From a virus: 37,139 nt of DNA. Where the stretch lies: positions 1 through 37,139 of IMG/VR virus record IMGVR_UViG_3300024428_000009, one strand, 5' to 3'. How positions within the stretch are numbered: position 1 is the stretch's first letter; each line of letters opens with the position of its first letter. The position numbers and the translations under genes are program-made. Below are positions 28,540 through 37,139 of the stretch, one piece after another. A model generated the notes under the pieces. The model did no database searches and was not told the DNA's origin. It saw only the letters and a program-made list of their open reading frames with translations.

Positions 28540-28866
28540 ATGACAGCAGTAGTACAACTAACAGATAACGCAATAGAACGTATGACAGATATGTTAAACG
28601 AGCATAAACAGAAGGTAGTACGTTTATCACTACAAGGCGGTGGCTGTGCTGGTTTCAAGTACGACTGGGCATTAGATAGTGCATCACAAACAGGTGATGA
28701 AGTTATTAAATTGCCAAACGGAGAGTTTGCTATCGACGATACAAGTGTAATGTATTTGTTAGGTAGTACAATAGATTATAAAAAAGAAGTATTTGGTTCT
28801 TACTTCACAATAGAAAACCCTGCATCAACATCAAGTTGCGGTTGTGGTGAGTCAATAGGATTTTAA
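28540..28866 (+). CDS. iscA: A-type iron-sulfur carrier (IscA/HesB/ErpA-like)
   Basis: 108 residues, the family length. The three invariant Cys are present: Cys36 in GGGCAGFK, and Cys100 and Cys102 in the C-terminal SSCGCGES. LTDNAIERMTDML and VVRLSLQGG complete the match. A-type carriers bind iron or [Fe-S] clusters and deliver them to targets. Phage copies are frequent in marine T4-like phages. Follows a late motif and precedes the giant tail gene by three bases, so it may be expressed late. Confidence 0.92.
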   Translation: MTAVVQLTDNAIERMTDMLNEHKQKVVRLSLQGGGCAGFKYDWALDSASQTGDEVIKLPNGEFAIDDTSVMYLLGSTIDYKKEVFGSYFTIENPASTSSCGCGESIGF

Positions 28867-28869
28867 AAA

Positions 28870-31800
28870 ATGGCAAAAAGTATAATTAACATTGGTGTAG
28901 AAGGTAATGACGCTACCGGCGATAGTATTAGAGACGCCTTTAGTAAAGTAAACGAAAACTTTAGTGAACTTTACGCAGTATTTGGACAAGGCGGTACTAT
29001 TAGATTTACTGCACTTTCAGACACACCAGATGAATTAGGTGCTAATAAGATTCCAGTATCTAACGATGCTGGTTCAACATTATTAATGAAATCAGTTGAA
29101 GGCGGAACTGGTATCTTAATTGATAACACTGATCCAACTAAACTTGTTATTACAAACAGTGGTGGTGCAATTAGTTCAGACTTACAACCAACCATTGGTG
29201 GTTATCTAAATGGTTCAGGTAACTTTACACTTGGTAACATTGGTCCAATCACAGATCAAGCGGCAACAGATTTTAACACAACACATTCAACACAAATTAC
29301 AGTACACGATTTAGTTGCTGATAAAAAATACAACGACAACAGATATCAAATTGAAGGTGCTCCAAATAGAATGAGAGCAGAACCTGCTGATGGTACTGAG
29401 TACGCAAAGGTCATTGGTAGTTTTACAAACAACAACGCCATTGTTGCTCTACACGGTTACGACCACAGCGTTAACGGACAAGGTTTTAAATACACAGTTT
29501 CCGTAGGTGATCCAGCGGCGACTAACTTAACAGACTCTACAGTTTACTACATGAGATACGTAAACGCTAACCAGTTAAGTTTTCACCCAACAGCGGCAGA
29601 CGCCTTAGCAAATACAAACAAAATTTTAGCAAACGCAGGAGCGTCAGGTAACCCAGGTGGTACACACACGCTTACTGACAATGAATACAATTCAGCATTG
29701 TATGGCAACTACTTAACAACAGAAGCATTACCAAGAAGTGCTACAGTACGTAGACAAGGTGATGACATGACAGGTCCACTTTACTTACATGACCACCCAG
29801 GTAACTTGGCAGGCAGTGGTACACCAAACGATGTAGATGATTTACAAGCGGCATCAAAGTTTTATGTTGACAATTCAAGTTTTACAAGTATTGTAGATTT
29901 ATATGTTAGAACAAATGGAGATGACACACAACAATTTTCACCAGTAGGTAAAGAAGGACGTAGTTTACAATTTGCTTATAAGTCAATTGGTAAAGCGGCT
30001 GAGAAAGCAGAAGAACTAATTGATACATCACCGTTAGAGCCAGGTGCTTATGTACAAACAGTTACATATAACAACGGTGCGGCTGACAGTAATATTACAG
30101 CACAAACAATTACATCTGCACATACAGCAGGTGTTCCGGCGGCAACACTACTTAGAGCAAACTTAGATTTTATTAAGAAAGAAATTGTAGCATACGTTAG
30201 TGCAACATATCCTACATTCCAATACAACGAAGCAACTTGTGAAAGAGACATGGGTCTTATTACATCAGGTTTGGCTATTGACATTGAGCAAGGACTAAAC
30301 GCTAACTCACAGGCAATACTTGCTGGTAAGAGATACTTTAGTTCTGTATCAGGACAGATTGCAAGAACAACACAAAAAACAGAAACACTTGCAGGTATTA
30401 ATTACGGTAAAACAATTATTAACTCTATCTTACAAAATGGTACAGTTACACCTGTAAGAAACGTAGATGGTATTACACAAACTATTGATGGATCACAAGT
30501 TGTTACATCAACAGTAAGAAATGCAGTACTTGGTAAGATTGATATTATTACAAATATTATCGACAATGGTTTAGGTGTACTTGATACAACTACATTGATT
30601 GAAGGTTCAACTGTAACACTTACACTTGACAATGGTGGACAAGGTTATGTTGATCAAGGTGCGGCATCAAACGTTGATATACTTCCAGGTAAAATTTTAA
30701 GAGGTAAAACAACAGGTGCGTTAGGTAGAATTGTAAAATATACAAGAGGTGCAAGTACAGATGAGTTACGTGTATTCTTAATTGAACCTAAACAGTTTAG
30801 CACACAAGAAAGAATTGAATACGGTAACTTTGCAATTAAAACACAAATTTGTATTCATGTTGAATCAGGAATTTACGAAGAAGATTATCCAATCAAACTT
30901 CCTGCTAACTGTTCTATTAAAGGTACAGACTTTAGACGTACAATTATTAGACCAAAGAACAGAGGTTCACAATCTAAATGGATTAACACATACTTCTTTA
31001 GAGATGCAGAGTTTGATGGCTTAGATTTGATTCCTACGCAGAATCCAAATGCTGTAGCAATTATCAAAGCAAACAAAGAATTTGTTAAAGACGAAGTTAT
31101 TGCTTGGATTGATTCACAGGTGGCTGGTAACATTTCACCGTTCTCAACTTCATTTGTATATAACAAAGCCAAGTGTGAAAGAGATACAGGAATCATTCTT
31201 GATGGTATTGCACACGATATCAAATACAATGGTAATGCTAAAACTTATCTAAATGCTGGAAGGTATTACGAAGGAACAGTTTCACAGGTTGGTGGACAAG
31301 AAGCACAAACTGCGGCGGCACTTGCTTATGCAAGAAGTGTTGTAGTTGATTATATTTTACCACAAGCATCTTACACAGCATTACAATCTATTACATCACA
31401 AACAACAGGTTTAGCAGTAACTGAAGCAGGACAAACTGCAAGAGTAACAACATTGATGCAGAGCATTGAGAATGTTATTACTAACGGCCTAAGTGTTATG
31501 CCAGACTTGGTAGATCCAAGATACGGATATCATTACACAGCAGATCCAACAAAAATTGTTAACCTTGGATCAGATGCGGCAACCAATCCAGGTAACTTCC
31601 CTAATGCGGCAGAGTTATTAGGACTAAACAAAGACTTTATTGTTGAAGAAGTTATTGCTTGGATCAATGCACAAGTGGCAGGTGGTTCAGGTATTTGGAG
31701 TGGCTTTACTTACAACGAAGTTAAATGTCGTAGAGATACAGGATTAATTTTAGATGCTCATGTTGCTGACTTGAAAAATCCAGCAGGTGGTAGAGTAGAA

Positions 31801-34800
31801 ACTCTTGCAATGCAGAGTGCATACTATTCAGGTGCAGTAGCAGGACAAGAACAACAAACTACAGCGGCAATTAATATTATTAAAACAATTACTCCAAGTG
31901 TGTTTGCTAAAACGGCATTTGGTGCAAGTTTACAAAGTAACGTAACACAGAACACAACTGCAACAGCAGTTTCAGAAGCAGGAGTACAAACACATTCAGA
32001 TGCACTTATCGATTGTGTAGTATTTGCATTTGACGCAAGTTACAATCCACCTAAGAACAACCAAGACATTGATGTGTTTATGATGAATGATTCAAACAGA
32101 ATCATGAACACAAGTATGCAAGGGCACGGTGGATTTGCACAGGTACTTGATCCAGATGGACAGATTCTAATTAAATCTCCTTACGTACAGGTTAACAGTT
32201 CATTTAGTAGATCTGCAAACAAACAAGCATTCCGCGGTGGTATGTACATTGATAACTTTGTTGCTAACTTAACAATGACAGTTAACACTAAAGATGATGC
32301 ATACACACTTAACGTATCAAGCGGCGTAGGTAGTGGACTAAGAATTAGAAGACCACAAACACCATGTCCATTCTTTATTGACGGTGTACGTTATCAAGTT
32401 GATGCTGTTACAAATTATGACCAAGCGGCAGGTACTGCAACATTATTCCTAAATCCAACTTCAGGTATTGCTGGTGCTGGTTTCCAATTTGCAGATGGTA
32501 CAGATATTGTATTACAAACTGCTGGTAACACTTCAATGTTGGCAAACGACTATACACAGGTTAACGACTTAGGTTATGGTATTGTTGTTAACAATGGTGC
32601 ATTAACAGAACAAGTTTCAACATTTACATATTATTGTCATGCGGCATATATGGCAAACAACGGTTCACAGATTAGATCACTAAACGGTTCTAACTCAAAT
32701 GGTAACTTCGGACTTGTTGCTTCAGGATCAGATCCAAACGAAGTTATTGATCAAATTACACTTGAAGAACCTATGGTACAAACTGCTCGTGTTTTCGACA
32801 ATGGTGTTGACGCACTTAACGAAGCAGGGAAAAATATTGTTTATGTTTACGACGTAGGTACTATTCCAAATAACGTTTCAGAGATTGAAATCAATCACGG
32901 TGGTTCGGCTGGTATAGTAAGATACGAAGTTGCAAGTGTACAATCAACAGCATTTTCAGATGTTGCTGGTGCTTCACGTGATGGTAAAATTTACAAACTT
33001 AATATTTCAGGTAACGATGGATTAGCGGCGGCATTAGCAAACAATGACAAAGTTATTATTAGAGCGTTACAAAACTTTATATTTGATGACTTAGAAACAA
33101 CAGCAGTTATTAGACCATCAACTGCTATCGTGTTTGACGAACAAGACACATTTACATATAGAACTATTGCGTTTGGTAGTGCTAACTCAATTGGTACTGC
33201 ACTTCCAGGTGCTAATCAACAGTTAGTTACATTTGACGCAAACTACGATTACATTAGAGTTGTTGTTAACCAAGCGAACATTGCAGGTACAGCCTTTGCT
33301 GGTACAGGTACATCACATGGTAACGCGGCAGGTGACGTAGCAATTTCAATTGAAACAATTACTGAACAAGCAGAGATTGATAGACTTAACAATGGTGACA
33401 TGATTTTTGGTTGGGACGGTAAAGTTCACAGAGTATTAAGTTACGCACAGAAATCAGGTTATGCTATTTTAAGTATTGAAGATGTTAACAACATCAACGA
33501 TGCGGCATTAGGTGATGCTACAGTAGCCGCAGGTTTACAAACACCACTTACAAGTTCAGATACAAGAACATTACGTATTGGTTTGAACAGTGGAGAGAAC
33601 GCAGGACTAACAGTTAATATTTCTGTAGCAAGAGCAACAGGACATGACTTTAATGATATTGGATCAGGTGGATTTAACACAAGTAACTATCCAAGTAAAA
33701 TTTATGGTGCACCACAAGAGCCAGTACAAGCAAACGAAGTACAAGAACGTGGTAAAGGTAGAGTATTCTACGTAAGTACAGACCAAGACGGATTCTTCCG
33801 TGTAGGTAGATTCTTTACAGTTGACCAAGGTACAGGTAGAGTTACATTTGCGGCAAGTATTGCATTAAGTAACTTGGACGGTATTGGATTCAAACGTGGT
33901 GTTGTTATTACTGAATTCTCAAGTGATGATGGAATGACAGATAATGCTGTTGACTCGGCTCCAACTGAATCAGCAGTAAGAGGATATGTAAACAGACGTT
34001 TAGGAATGGACGAAGCATCATTGATTGTTGGCAATCCAATTGGTGCAGGATTTATTTCAAGAGATGGAACCATTGGTCCAAGTGCAAACATTAACTTTAG
34101 TAACAACAATATTACAGGCTTGGGAGATCCAGGTGCAGACTTTGATGGTGCTAACAAACGTTACGTAGATAACAGAACACCATTTGGTGATGAAGCGATT
34201 GGTGTTAATGTTGCTAACAGAGCAAGTGGTGACATTTTATTATTTGACGGTAGCGTTTATGATAATGCAACACCAGTAGGCGACATTGGTATTTCATGGA
34301 ATGCTAACACTGCCGACTTCCAAATTACAGCAGGCGCTATTATCAATGCTGACGTTAATGCGGCGGCGGCGATTGCACAAAGTAAATTAAATCTAAACGC
34401 GGCAACAGTAAGAGCAAACGCAACAGGTATTACACAAAATGATTTAGGTAGTGCGGCATTTGATAATGTAGTGTTTAGTAGCGACAACGGATTTATTAGT
34501 ATTGATAATGGTCAACTACCTATAGCGAAACTTGCAAATATCGCAGACGAACATGTAATTGGTAGAGCAACAGGTGATAGTTCCGACGGTGACGTTAGTG
34601 CTATTCCGTTCTCAACTATTGTTGACAGTGGTGGTACATTTACTACTATTGGTGCTCCAAGTGCGATTGTTAAAACACATACAGATGGTTCGATCAATGT
34701 ACAAGCATTAGATATTGACAGTGCAAGAATTATTGACACTTCAGGTACAACAGTTAACTTTACAAATCCAGGTACAACATTATTCTTAAGTTCACAAACA

Positions 34801-35556
34801 ACAGGTGCTGGTGTTACTAACAACTCAATGACTGGTAACTTAAACATTGGTGCAAGTAGAGCAACAGAAAGTAACTTCCAAGCAAACAGTACATTTGCTG
34901 ATGAGAACTATATTGCGGCAGACTGGGCATACCATTCATTTATTGAAGCACCAGGCGAAGCAGATGCTAACAGTACAGGTATTGGTATTGGTGCTGGAAC
35001 AGGATTTAGTAACGCTGATCAAATTAGTTTTGTAACTGATGGTGCTCAAAGATTAGTAATAGGCACAGCGGCAATGCTACCAGGTACAACAAGTGTGTAC
35101 AACATAGGTAGTGCGGCACTAAAATATAATCAAATACATGCAGTTACATTTGAAGGACAGGCTAACACAGCATTATACGCTGACTTGGCAGAGAATTATC
35201 TTGCAGACGCAGAATACGAAACTGGTTCAGTTCTTGTGTTTGGCGGTGAACAAGAACTTACAACTACAACACACAAAGGCGACACAAGAGTTGCTGGTGT
35301 TGTTTCAGAGAAACCAGGTTACTTGATGAACAAAGGACTTGAAGGTGATCATGTTACAGCGATTGCATTACAAGGTAGAGTTCCAGTGTTAGTAGTAGGC
35401 GCAGTTAAAAAAGGCGACATGTTAGTAACAGCAAGTATTCCAGGTTACGCAATAGTTAATAACGCACCAGGTGTTGGTGAAGTTATTGGTAAAGCAGTGA
35501 AAGACAAGGACGACCCCGGGTATGGAATTGTTGAAGCAGTGGTAGGGAGAGTCTAA
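28870..35556 (+). CDS. Giant tail structural protein (2228 residues)
   Basis: N-terminus SIINIGVEGNDATGDSIRDA then FSKVNENFSELY is the marine T4-like baseplate/fibre attachment signature. The rest is long, Gly/Asn/Thr/Ala-rich and mostly beta. About residues 426-1055 hold three copies of a 100-140-residue helical unit starting (A/L)N..F(I/V)..E(I/V)(I/V)A and containing C(E/R)RD.G.I. Later are DLQAASKFYVDN and GANKRYVDNRT collar-like segments. The C-terminus (YADLAENYLADAEYETGSV ... GDHVTAIALQGRVPVLV) resembles the autoprocessing C-terminal domain of phage fibres. Probably a major distal tail or baseplate fibre. Confidence 0.88.
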   Translation: MAKSIINIGVEGNDATGDSIRDAFSKVNENFSELYAVFGQGGTIRFTALSDTPDELGANKIPVSNDAGSTLLMKSVEGGTGILIDNTDPTKLVITNSGGAISSDLQPTIGGYLNGSGNFTLGNIGPITDQAATDFNTTHSTQITVHDLVADKKYNDNRYQIEGAPNRMRAEPADGTEYAKVIGSFTNNNAIVALHGYDHSVNGQGFKYTVSVGDPAATNLTDSTVYYMRYVNANQLSFHPTAADALANTNKILANAGASGNPGGTHTLTDNEYNSALYGNYLTTEALPRSATVRRQGDDMTGPLYLHDHPGNLAGSGTPNDVDDLQAASKFYVDNSSFTSIVDLYVRTNGDDTQQFSPVGKEGRSLQFAYKSIGKAAEKAEELIDTSPLEPGAYVQTVTYNNGAADSNITAQTITSAHTAGVPAATLLRANLDFIKKEIVAYVSATYPTFQYNEATCERDMGLITSGLAIDIEQGLNANSQAILAGKRYFSSVSGQIARTTQKTETLAGINYGKTIINSILQNGTVTPVRNVDGITQTIDGSQVVTSTVRNAVLGKIDIITNIIDNGLGVLDTTTLIEGSTVTLTLDNGGQGYVDQGAASNVDILPGKILRGKTTGALGRIVKYTRGASTDELRVFLIEPKQFSTQERIEYGNFAIKTQICIHVESGIYEEDYPIKLPANCSIKGTDFRRTIIRPKNRGSQSKWINTYFFRDAEFDGLDLIPTQNPNAVAIIKANKEFVKDEVIAWIDSQVAGNISPFSTSFVYNKAKCERDTGIILDGIAHDIKYNGNAKTYLNAGRYYEGTVSQVGGQEAQTAAALAYARSVVVDYILPQASYTALQSITSQTTGLAVTEAGQTARVTTLMQSIENVITNGLSVMPDLVDPRYGYHYTADPTKIVNLGSDAATNPGNFPNAAELLGLNKDFIVEEVIAWINAQVAGGSGIWSGFTYNEVKCRRDTGLILDAHVADLKNPAGGRVETLAMQSAYYSGAVAGQEQQTTAAINIIKTITPSVFAKTAFGASLQSNVTQNTTATAVSEAGVQTHSDALIDCVVFAFDASYNPPKNNQDIDVFMMNDSNRIMNTSMQGHGGFAQVLDPDGQILIKSPYVQVNSSFSRSANKQAFRGGMYIDNFVANLTMTVNTKDDAYTLNVSSGVGSGLRIRRPQTPCPFFIDGVRYQVDAVTNYDQAAGTATLFLNPTSGIAGAGFQFADGTDIVLQTAGNTSMLANDYTQVNDLGYGIVVNNGALTEQVSTFTYYCHAAYMANNGSQIRSLNGSNSNGNFGLVASGSDPNEVIDQITLEEPMVQTARVFDNGVDALNEAGKNIVYVYDVGTIPNNVSEIEINHGGSAGIVRYEVASVQSTAFSDVAGASRDGKIYKLNISGNDGLAAALANNDKVIIRALQNFIFDDLETTAVIRPSTAIVFDEQDTFTYRTIAFGSANSIGTALPGANQQLVTFDANYDYIRVVVNQANIAGTAFAGTGTSHGNAAGDVAISIETITEQAEIDRLNNGDMIFGWDGKVHRVLSYAQKSGYAILSIEDVNNINDAALGDATVAAGLQTPLTSSDTRTLRIGLNSGENAGLTVNISVARATGHDFNDIGSGGFNTSNYPSKIYGAPQEPVQANEVQERGKGRVFYVSTDQDGFFRVGRFFTVDQGTGRVTFAASIALSNLDGIGFKRGVVITEFSSDDGMTDNAVDSAPTESAVRGYVNRRLGMDEASLIVGNPIGAGFISRDGTIGPSANINFSNNNITGLGDPGADFDGANKRYVDNRTPFGDEAIGVNVANRASGDILLFDGSVYDNATPVGDIGISWNANTADFQITAGAIINADVNAAAAIAQSKLNLNAATVRANATGITQNDLGSAAFDNVVFSSDNGFISIDNGQLPIAKLANIADEHVIGRATGDSSDGDVSAIPFSTIVDSGGTFTTIGAPSAIVKTHTDGSINVQALDIDSARIIDTSGTTVNFTNPGTTLFLSSQTTGAGVTNNSMTGNLNIGASRATESNFQANSTFADENYIAADWAYHSFIEAPGEADANSTGIGIGAGTGFSNADQISFVTDGAQRLVIGTAAMLPGTTSVYNIGSAALKYNQIHAVTFEGQANTALYADLAENYLADAEYETGSVLVFGGEQELTTTTHKGDTRVAGVVSEKPGYLMNKGLEGDHVTAIALQGRVPVLVVGAVKKGDMLVTASIPGYAIVNNAPGVGEVIGKAVKDKDDPGYGIVEAVVGRV
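30145..32040 (+). repeat. Threefold internal protein repeat
   Basis: Units begin near 30145, 31057 and 31615 (residues about 426, 730 and 916). They share F(I/V)(K/V)(K/D/E)E(I/V)(I/V)A, a Y(N)(E/K)..C.RD.G.I motif, and a YY/YF-SG tail. Spacing between units differs, with unlike sequence between 1 and 2. Confidence 0.7.
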
Positions 35557-36983
35557 TGGCACAGAAAAATATAAACATTGGATCAAGTGCTAACAAGGGT
35601 GATGGCGATCCGCTAAGAACCGCATTTAGTAAAGCAGAAGATAACTTTACAGAATTATATTCAAGACTTGTTACAGTAGAAGCACAGTCTGGTATTGCTA
35701 ATCCAGGTGGTGCTGTAATACAACAAAGTATCATTGGTAGCGTTATAGGTGAAGATTCAACTACAATTATTGATCATGCAACCAGCACAATTATTGCAAA
35801 TAAAATCACAGGTGATTTAACAGGTAGTGTAGTTGCAGATGATTCAACTGTATTAATTGACGGAGTTTCAGGAACTATTAATGCAGGAGCATTAACAGGT
35901 GCACTTCCGGCAATAGATGGTTCATCTTTGACTGGTGTTTTAACAGGTTCTAACACAGGTGTTACAAACTATAATGGTGCTACATTAAATTTTGTAAGCA
36001 CTACATTTAACGGTTTAGACTTTAGTGACTTAGGTACAACTCCAACAACCTTAGCAGGTTATGGAATCACAGACGGATTACAATTAGGTACAAGTAGTAC
36101 AACTGCTCTTGCAGGTGACACTGCTTTGTTCTCAGGTGCGTTTGCAGATTTAACAAGCAAACCAACTACAATAGCAGGTTATGGAATTACAGATGCTACA
36201 TCAACTGCTTCACCGGCATTCACAGGTGCAGTAGACTTTACTGGTGCAACAAGTGTAGACTTTACTGGTGCAACAATATCAGGAACAAGTTTCTTAACAA
36301 GTTACACAGAAACAGATCCAGTAGTAGGTGCTATCACAGGAATAGTAAAAGCAGACGGTTCAGGAAACATTTCAGCGGCAGTGGCAGGTACAGATTATCT
36401 TACAACTGTTGCGTTTGCTGACCTTACAGGCAAGCCAACTACAATAGCAGGATACGGAATTACTGATGCATTGGCATTGGGTACAAGTAGTACAACTGCT
36501 CTTGCAGGTGATACCACTTTTAGTTTTGCAGATATTACAAGTAAGCCAACTACACTTGCTGGTTATGGAATCACAGATGCGGCAAACACTTCAGCAGAAA
36601 CAACATTCACAGCAGACGTAAAATTTGACACAGGTGTTGAAGAAGCATTTGGTACACTAACAGGATCAACAGGCGTTGTTGCACACGATTGTGATAACGG
36701 ACACGTATTTTATCACACAGGTGCCGCAGGCGATATCACAGCAAACTTTACGAACTTAGGCTTAACGGCCGAGTACGCAACTAATTTAACAGTAATTATT
36801 AACCAAGGTGCTACACCTTATGAAGTTACCGCTGTCCAGATAGGAGGAGCGGCACAGACCATTAATTGGCAAGGTGGCTCGGCTCCTACAGGAAACGCAA
36901 ACGGAATTGATTCATTCTCATTTACTATATTAAATGATGGTGGAACTTACGTTGTGCTTGGACAGATGGTAGACTTCACATAA
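35556..36983 (+). CDS. Tail fibre with GYGITD repeats
   Basis: 475 residues, overlapping the giant gene by one base (TAATG). N-terminus NINIGSSANKGDGDPLRTAF then SKAEDNFTELYSRL is the same attachment signature as in the upstream protein. Four copies of PTT(L/I)AGYGITD occur (near 36041, 36161, 36431 and 36551), a common shaft or repeat unit in phage fibres. Residues in 35750-35900 carry the TGSVVADDSTVLIDGVSG module also found in the minus-strand fibre. A C-terminal beta domain (VAHDCDNGHVFYHTGAAGD) could be the receptor-binding tip. Confidence 0.85.
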   Translation: MAQKNINIGSSANKGDGDPLRTAFSKAEDNFTELYSRLVTVEAQSGIANPGGAVIQQSIIGSVIGEDSTTIIDHATSTIIANKITGDLTGSVVADDSTVLIDGVSGTINAGALTGALPAIDGSSLTGVLTGSNTGVTNYNGATLNFVSTTFNGLDFSDLGTTPTTLAGYGITDGLQLGTSSTTALAGDTALFSGAFADLTSKPTTIAGYGITDATSTASPAFTGAVDFTGATSVDFTGATISGTSFLTSYTETDPVVGAITGIVKADGSGNISAAVAGTDYLTTVAFADLTGKPTTIAGYGITDALALGTSSTTALAGDTTFSFADITSKPTTLAGYGITDAANTSAETTFTADVKFDTGVEEAFGTLTGSTGVVAHDCDNGHVFYHTGAAGDITANFTNLGLTAEYATNLTVIINQGATPYEVTAVQIGGAAQTINWQGGSAPTGNANGIDSFSFTILNDGGTYVVLGQMVDFT

Positions 36984-37139
36984 TGCCGATATTATCAACA
37001 GTAACAGGTAGTTTTTTCGCAGGACGTAGAGCAAACTCATTTGGGGCGCCACCTTGGTCACCTGCAAACGATATCACTGCCGCACTTTGGTTAGATGCTT
37101 CAGATACTTCAAGTTATTCATTAAGTGGAAGTAACCTTA
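36983..37139 (+). CDS. Structural protein, 3' end outside window
   Basis: ATG 36983 overlaps the preceding stop (TAATG), and the frame is open to the window edge. The first 52 residues include SFFAGRRANSFGAPPWSPA then ALWLDASDTSSYSLSGSN. The ALWLDASD..S...SGS motif marks the start of LamG/concanavalin-like adhesion domains in marine phage tail proteins. Likely a further adhesin or fibre tip. Confidence 0.7.
   Translation, partial: MPILSTVTGSFFAGRRANSFGAPPWSPANDITAALWLDASDTSSYSLSGSNL

Noticed and set aside
33768-34157. Long reverse-strand frames inside the giant tail gene and other fibre genes
   Set aside because: No ribosome sites, and their composition is explained by the biased codons of the forward genes; they are shadow frames.
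36041-36600. Regular repeats as a CRISPR array
   Set aside because: The repeats keep the reading frame and encode GYGITD fibre units; the spacers are coding.

Overview
The window is a piece of a lytic T4-like marine myovirus genome, of the pelagimyophage / OM43-methylophage / cyanomyophage type. The evidence is gene content and layout. Small AT-rich genes are packed with 4- to 20-base overlaps. There is an ATP-dependent T4-type DNA ligase, very large distal tail proteins with the N-terminus typical of marine T4-like phages (INIG ... D.IRDAF.KVNENF.ELY), T4-type late promoter motifs (TAAATA), tRNAs, and the usual marine-phage auxiliary genes: ClpP, IscA/HesB, QueD-like, 2OG-Fe(II) oxygenases, peroxiredoxin and bS21. 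I see no integrase, plasmid or host chromosomal gene. A pqqA-like gene suggests a host that makes PQQ (a methylotroph such as OM43, or an alphaproteobacterium); that is inference.

Layout. 1-2.0 kb: end of a curlin-repeat-like protein followed by small membrane and unknown proteins. 2.1-9.6 kb: a rightward block behind host-type sigma70 promoters with a zinc metallopeptidase, a divergent ClpP, an OB-fold-like protein, ribosomal protein bS21, a 2OG oxygenase, a GNAT-like protein, a canonical ClpP, a PRMT-like methyltransferase, an SGNH hydrolase and a DUF2693-like protein. 9.6-14.8 kb: an RNA-rich region with tRNA-Thr(UGU), a peroxiredoxin, a degenerate 2OG-oxygenase paralogue, a small winged-helix-like protein, a glutamine riboswitch with its peptide, tRNA-Arg(GCG), an AsnRS/AspRS-like catalytic-domain protein, an unusual long-variable-arm tRNA with a GUU anticodon, a 25-codon pqqA, a promoter placed directly against a terminator, and a Rieske-oxygenase-like protein without cluster ligands. 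14.8-19.0 kb: small membrane proteins, DNA ligase and a large conserved unknown. 19.0-24.9 kb: a fibre-like structural protein, a holin-like membrane protein, a 1059-residue fibre-like protein on the minus strand, a Rossmann-like unknown and a third 2OG-oxygenase-family protein. 24.9-28.9 kb: a QueD-like protein behind a possible pseudoknot leader, a glycosyltransferase, UvsE, Cu/Zn SOD, small proteins and an IscA-like protein. 28.9-37.1 kb: a 2228-residue tail structural protein, a 475-residue fibre with GYGITD repeats, and the start of a third structural gene cut by the window edge.

Regulation can be read directly. Nine copies of TTGAC(A/T)-N17-TATAAT-like promoters (plus one with 16 bp) precede early/middle-type genes. 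A second motif, (A/G/C)TAAATA(C/A), precedes structural and some auxiliary genes; at four genes it lies 3-4 bases from the ATG, which predicts leaderless late mRNAs. Several rho-independent terminators and at least one riboswitch divide the RNA-rich region.

Most worth following up: the AsnRS-like gene paired with a type II tRNA carrying Asn-like identity elements, the phage pqqA with a structured leader, and the leaderless late-promoter architecture.
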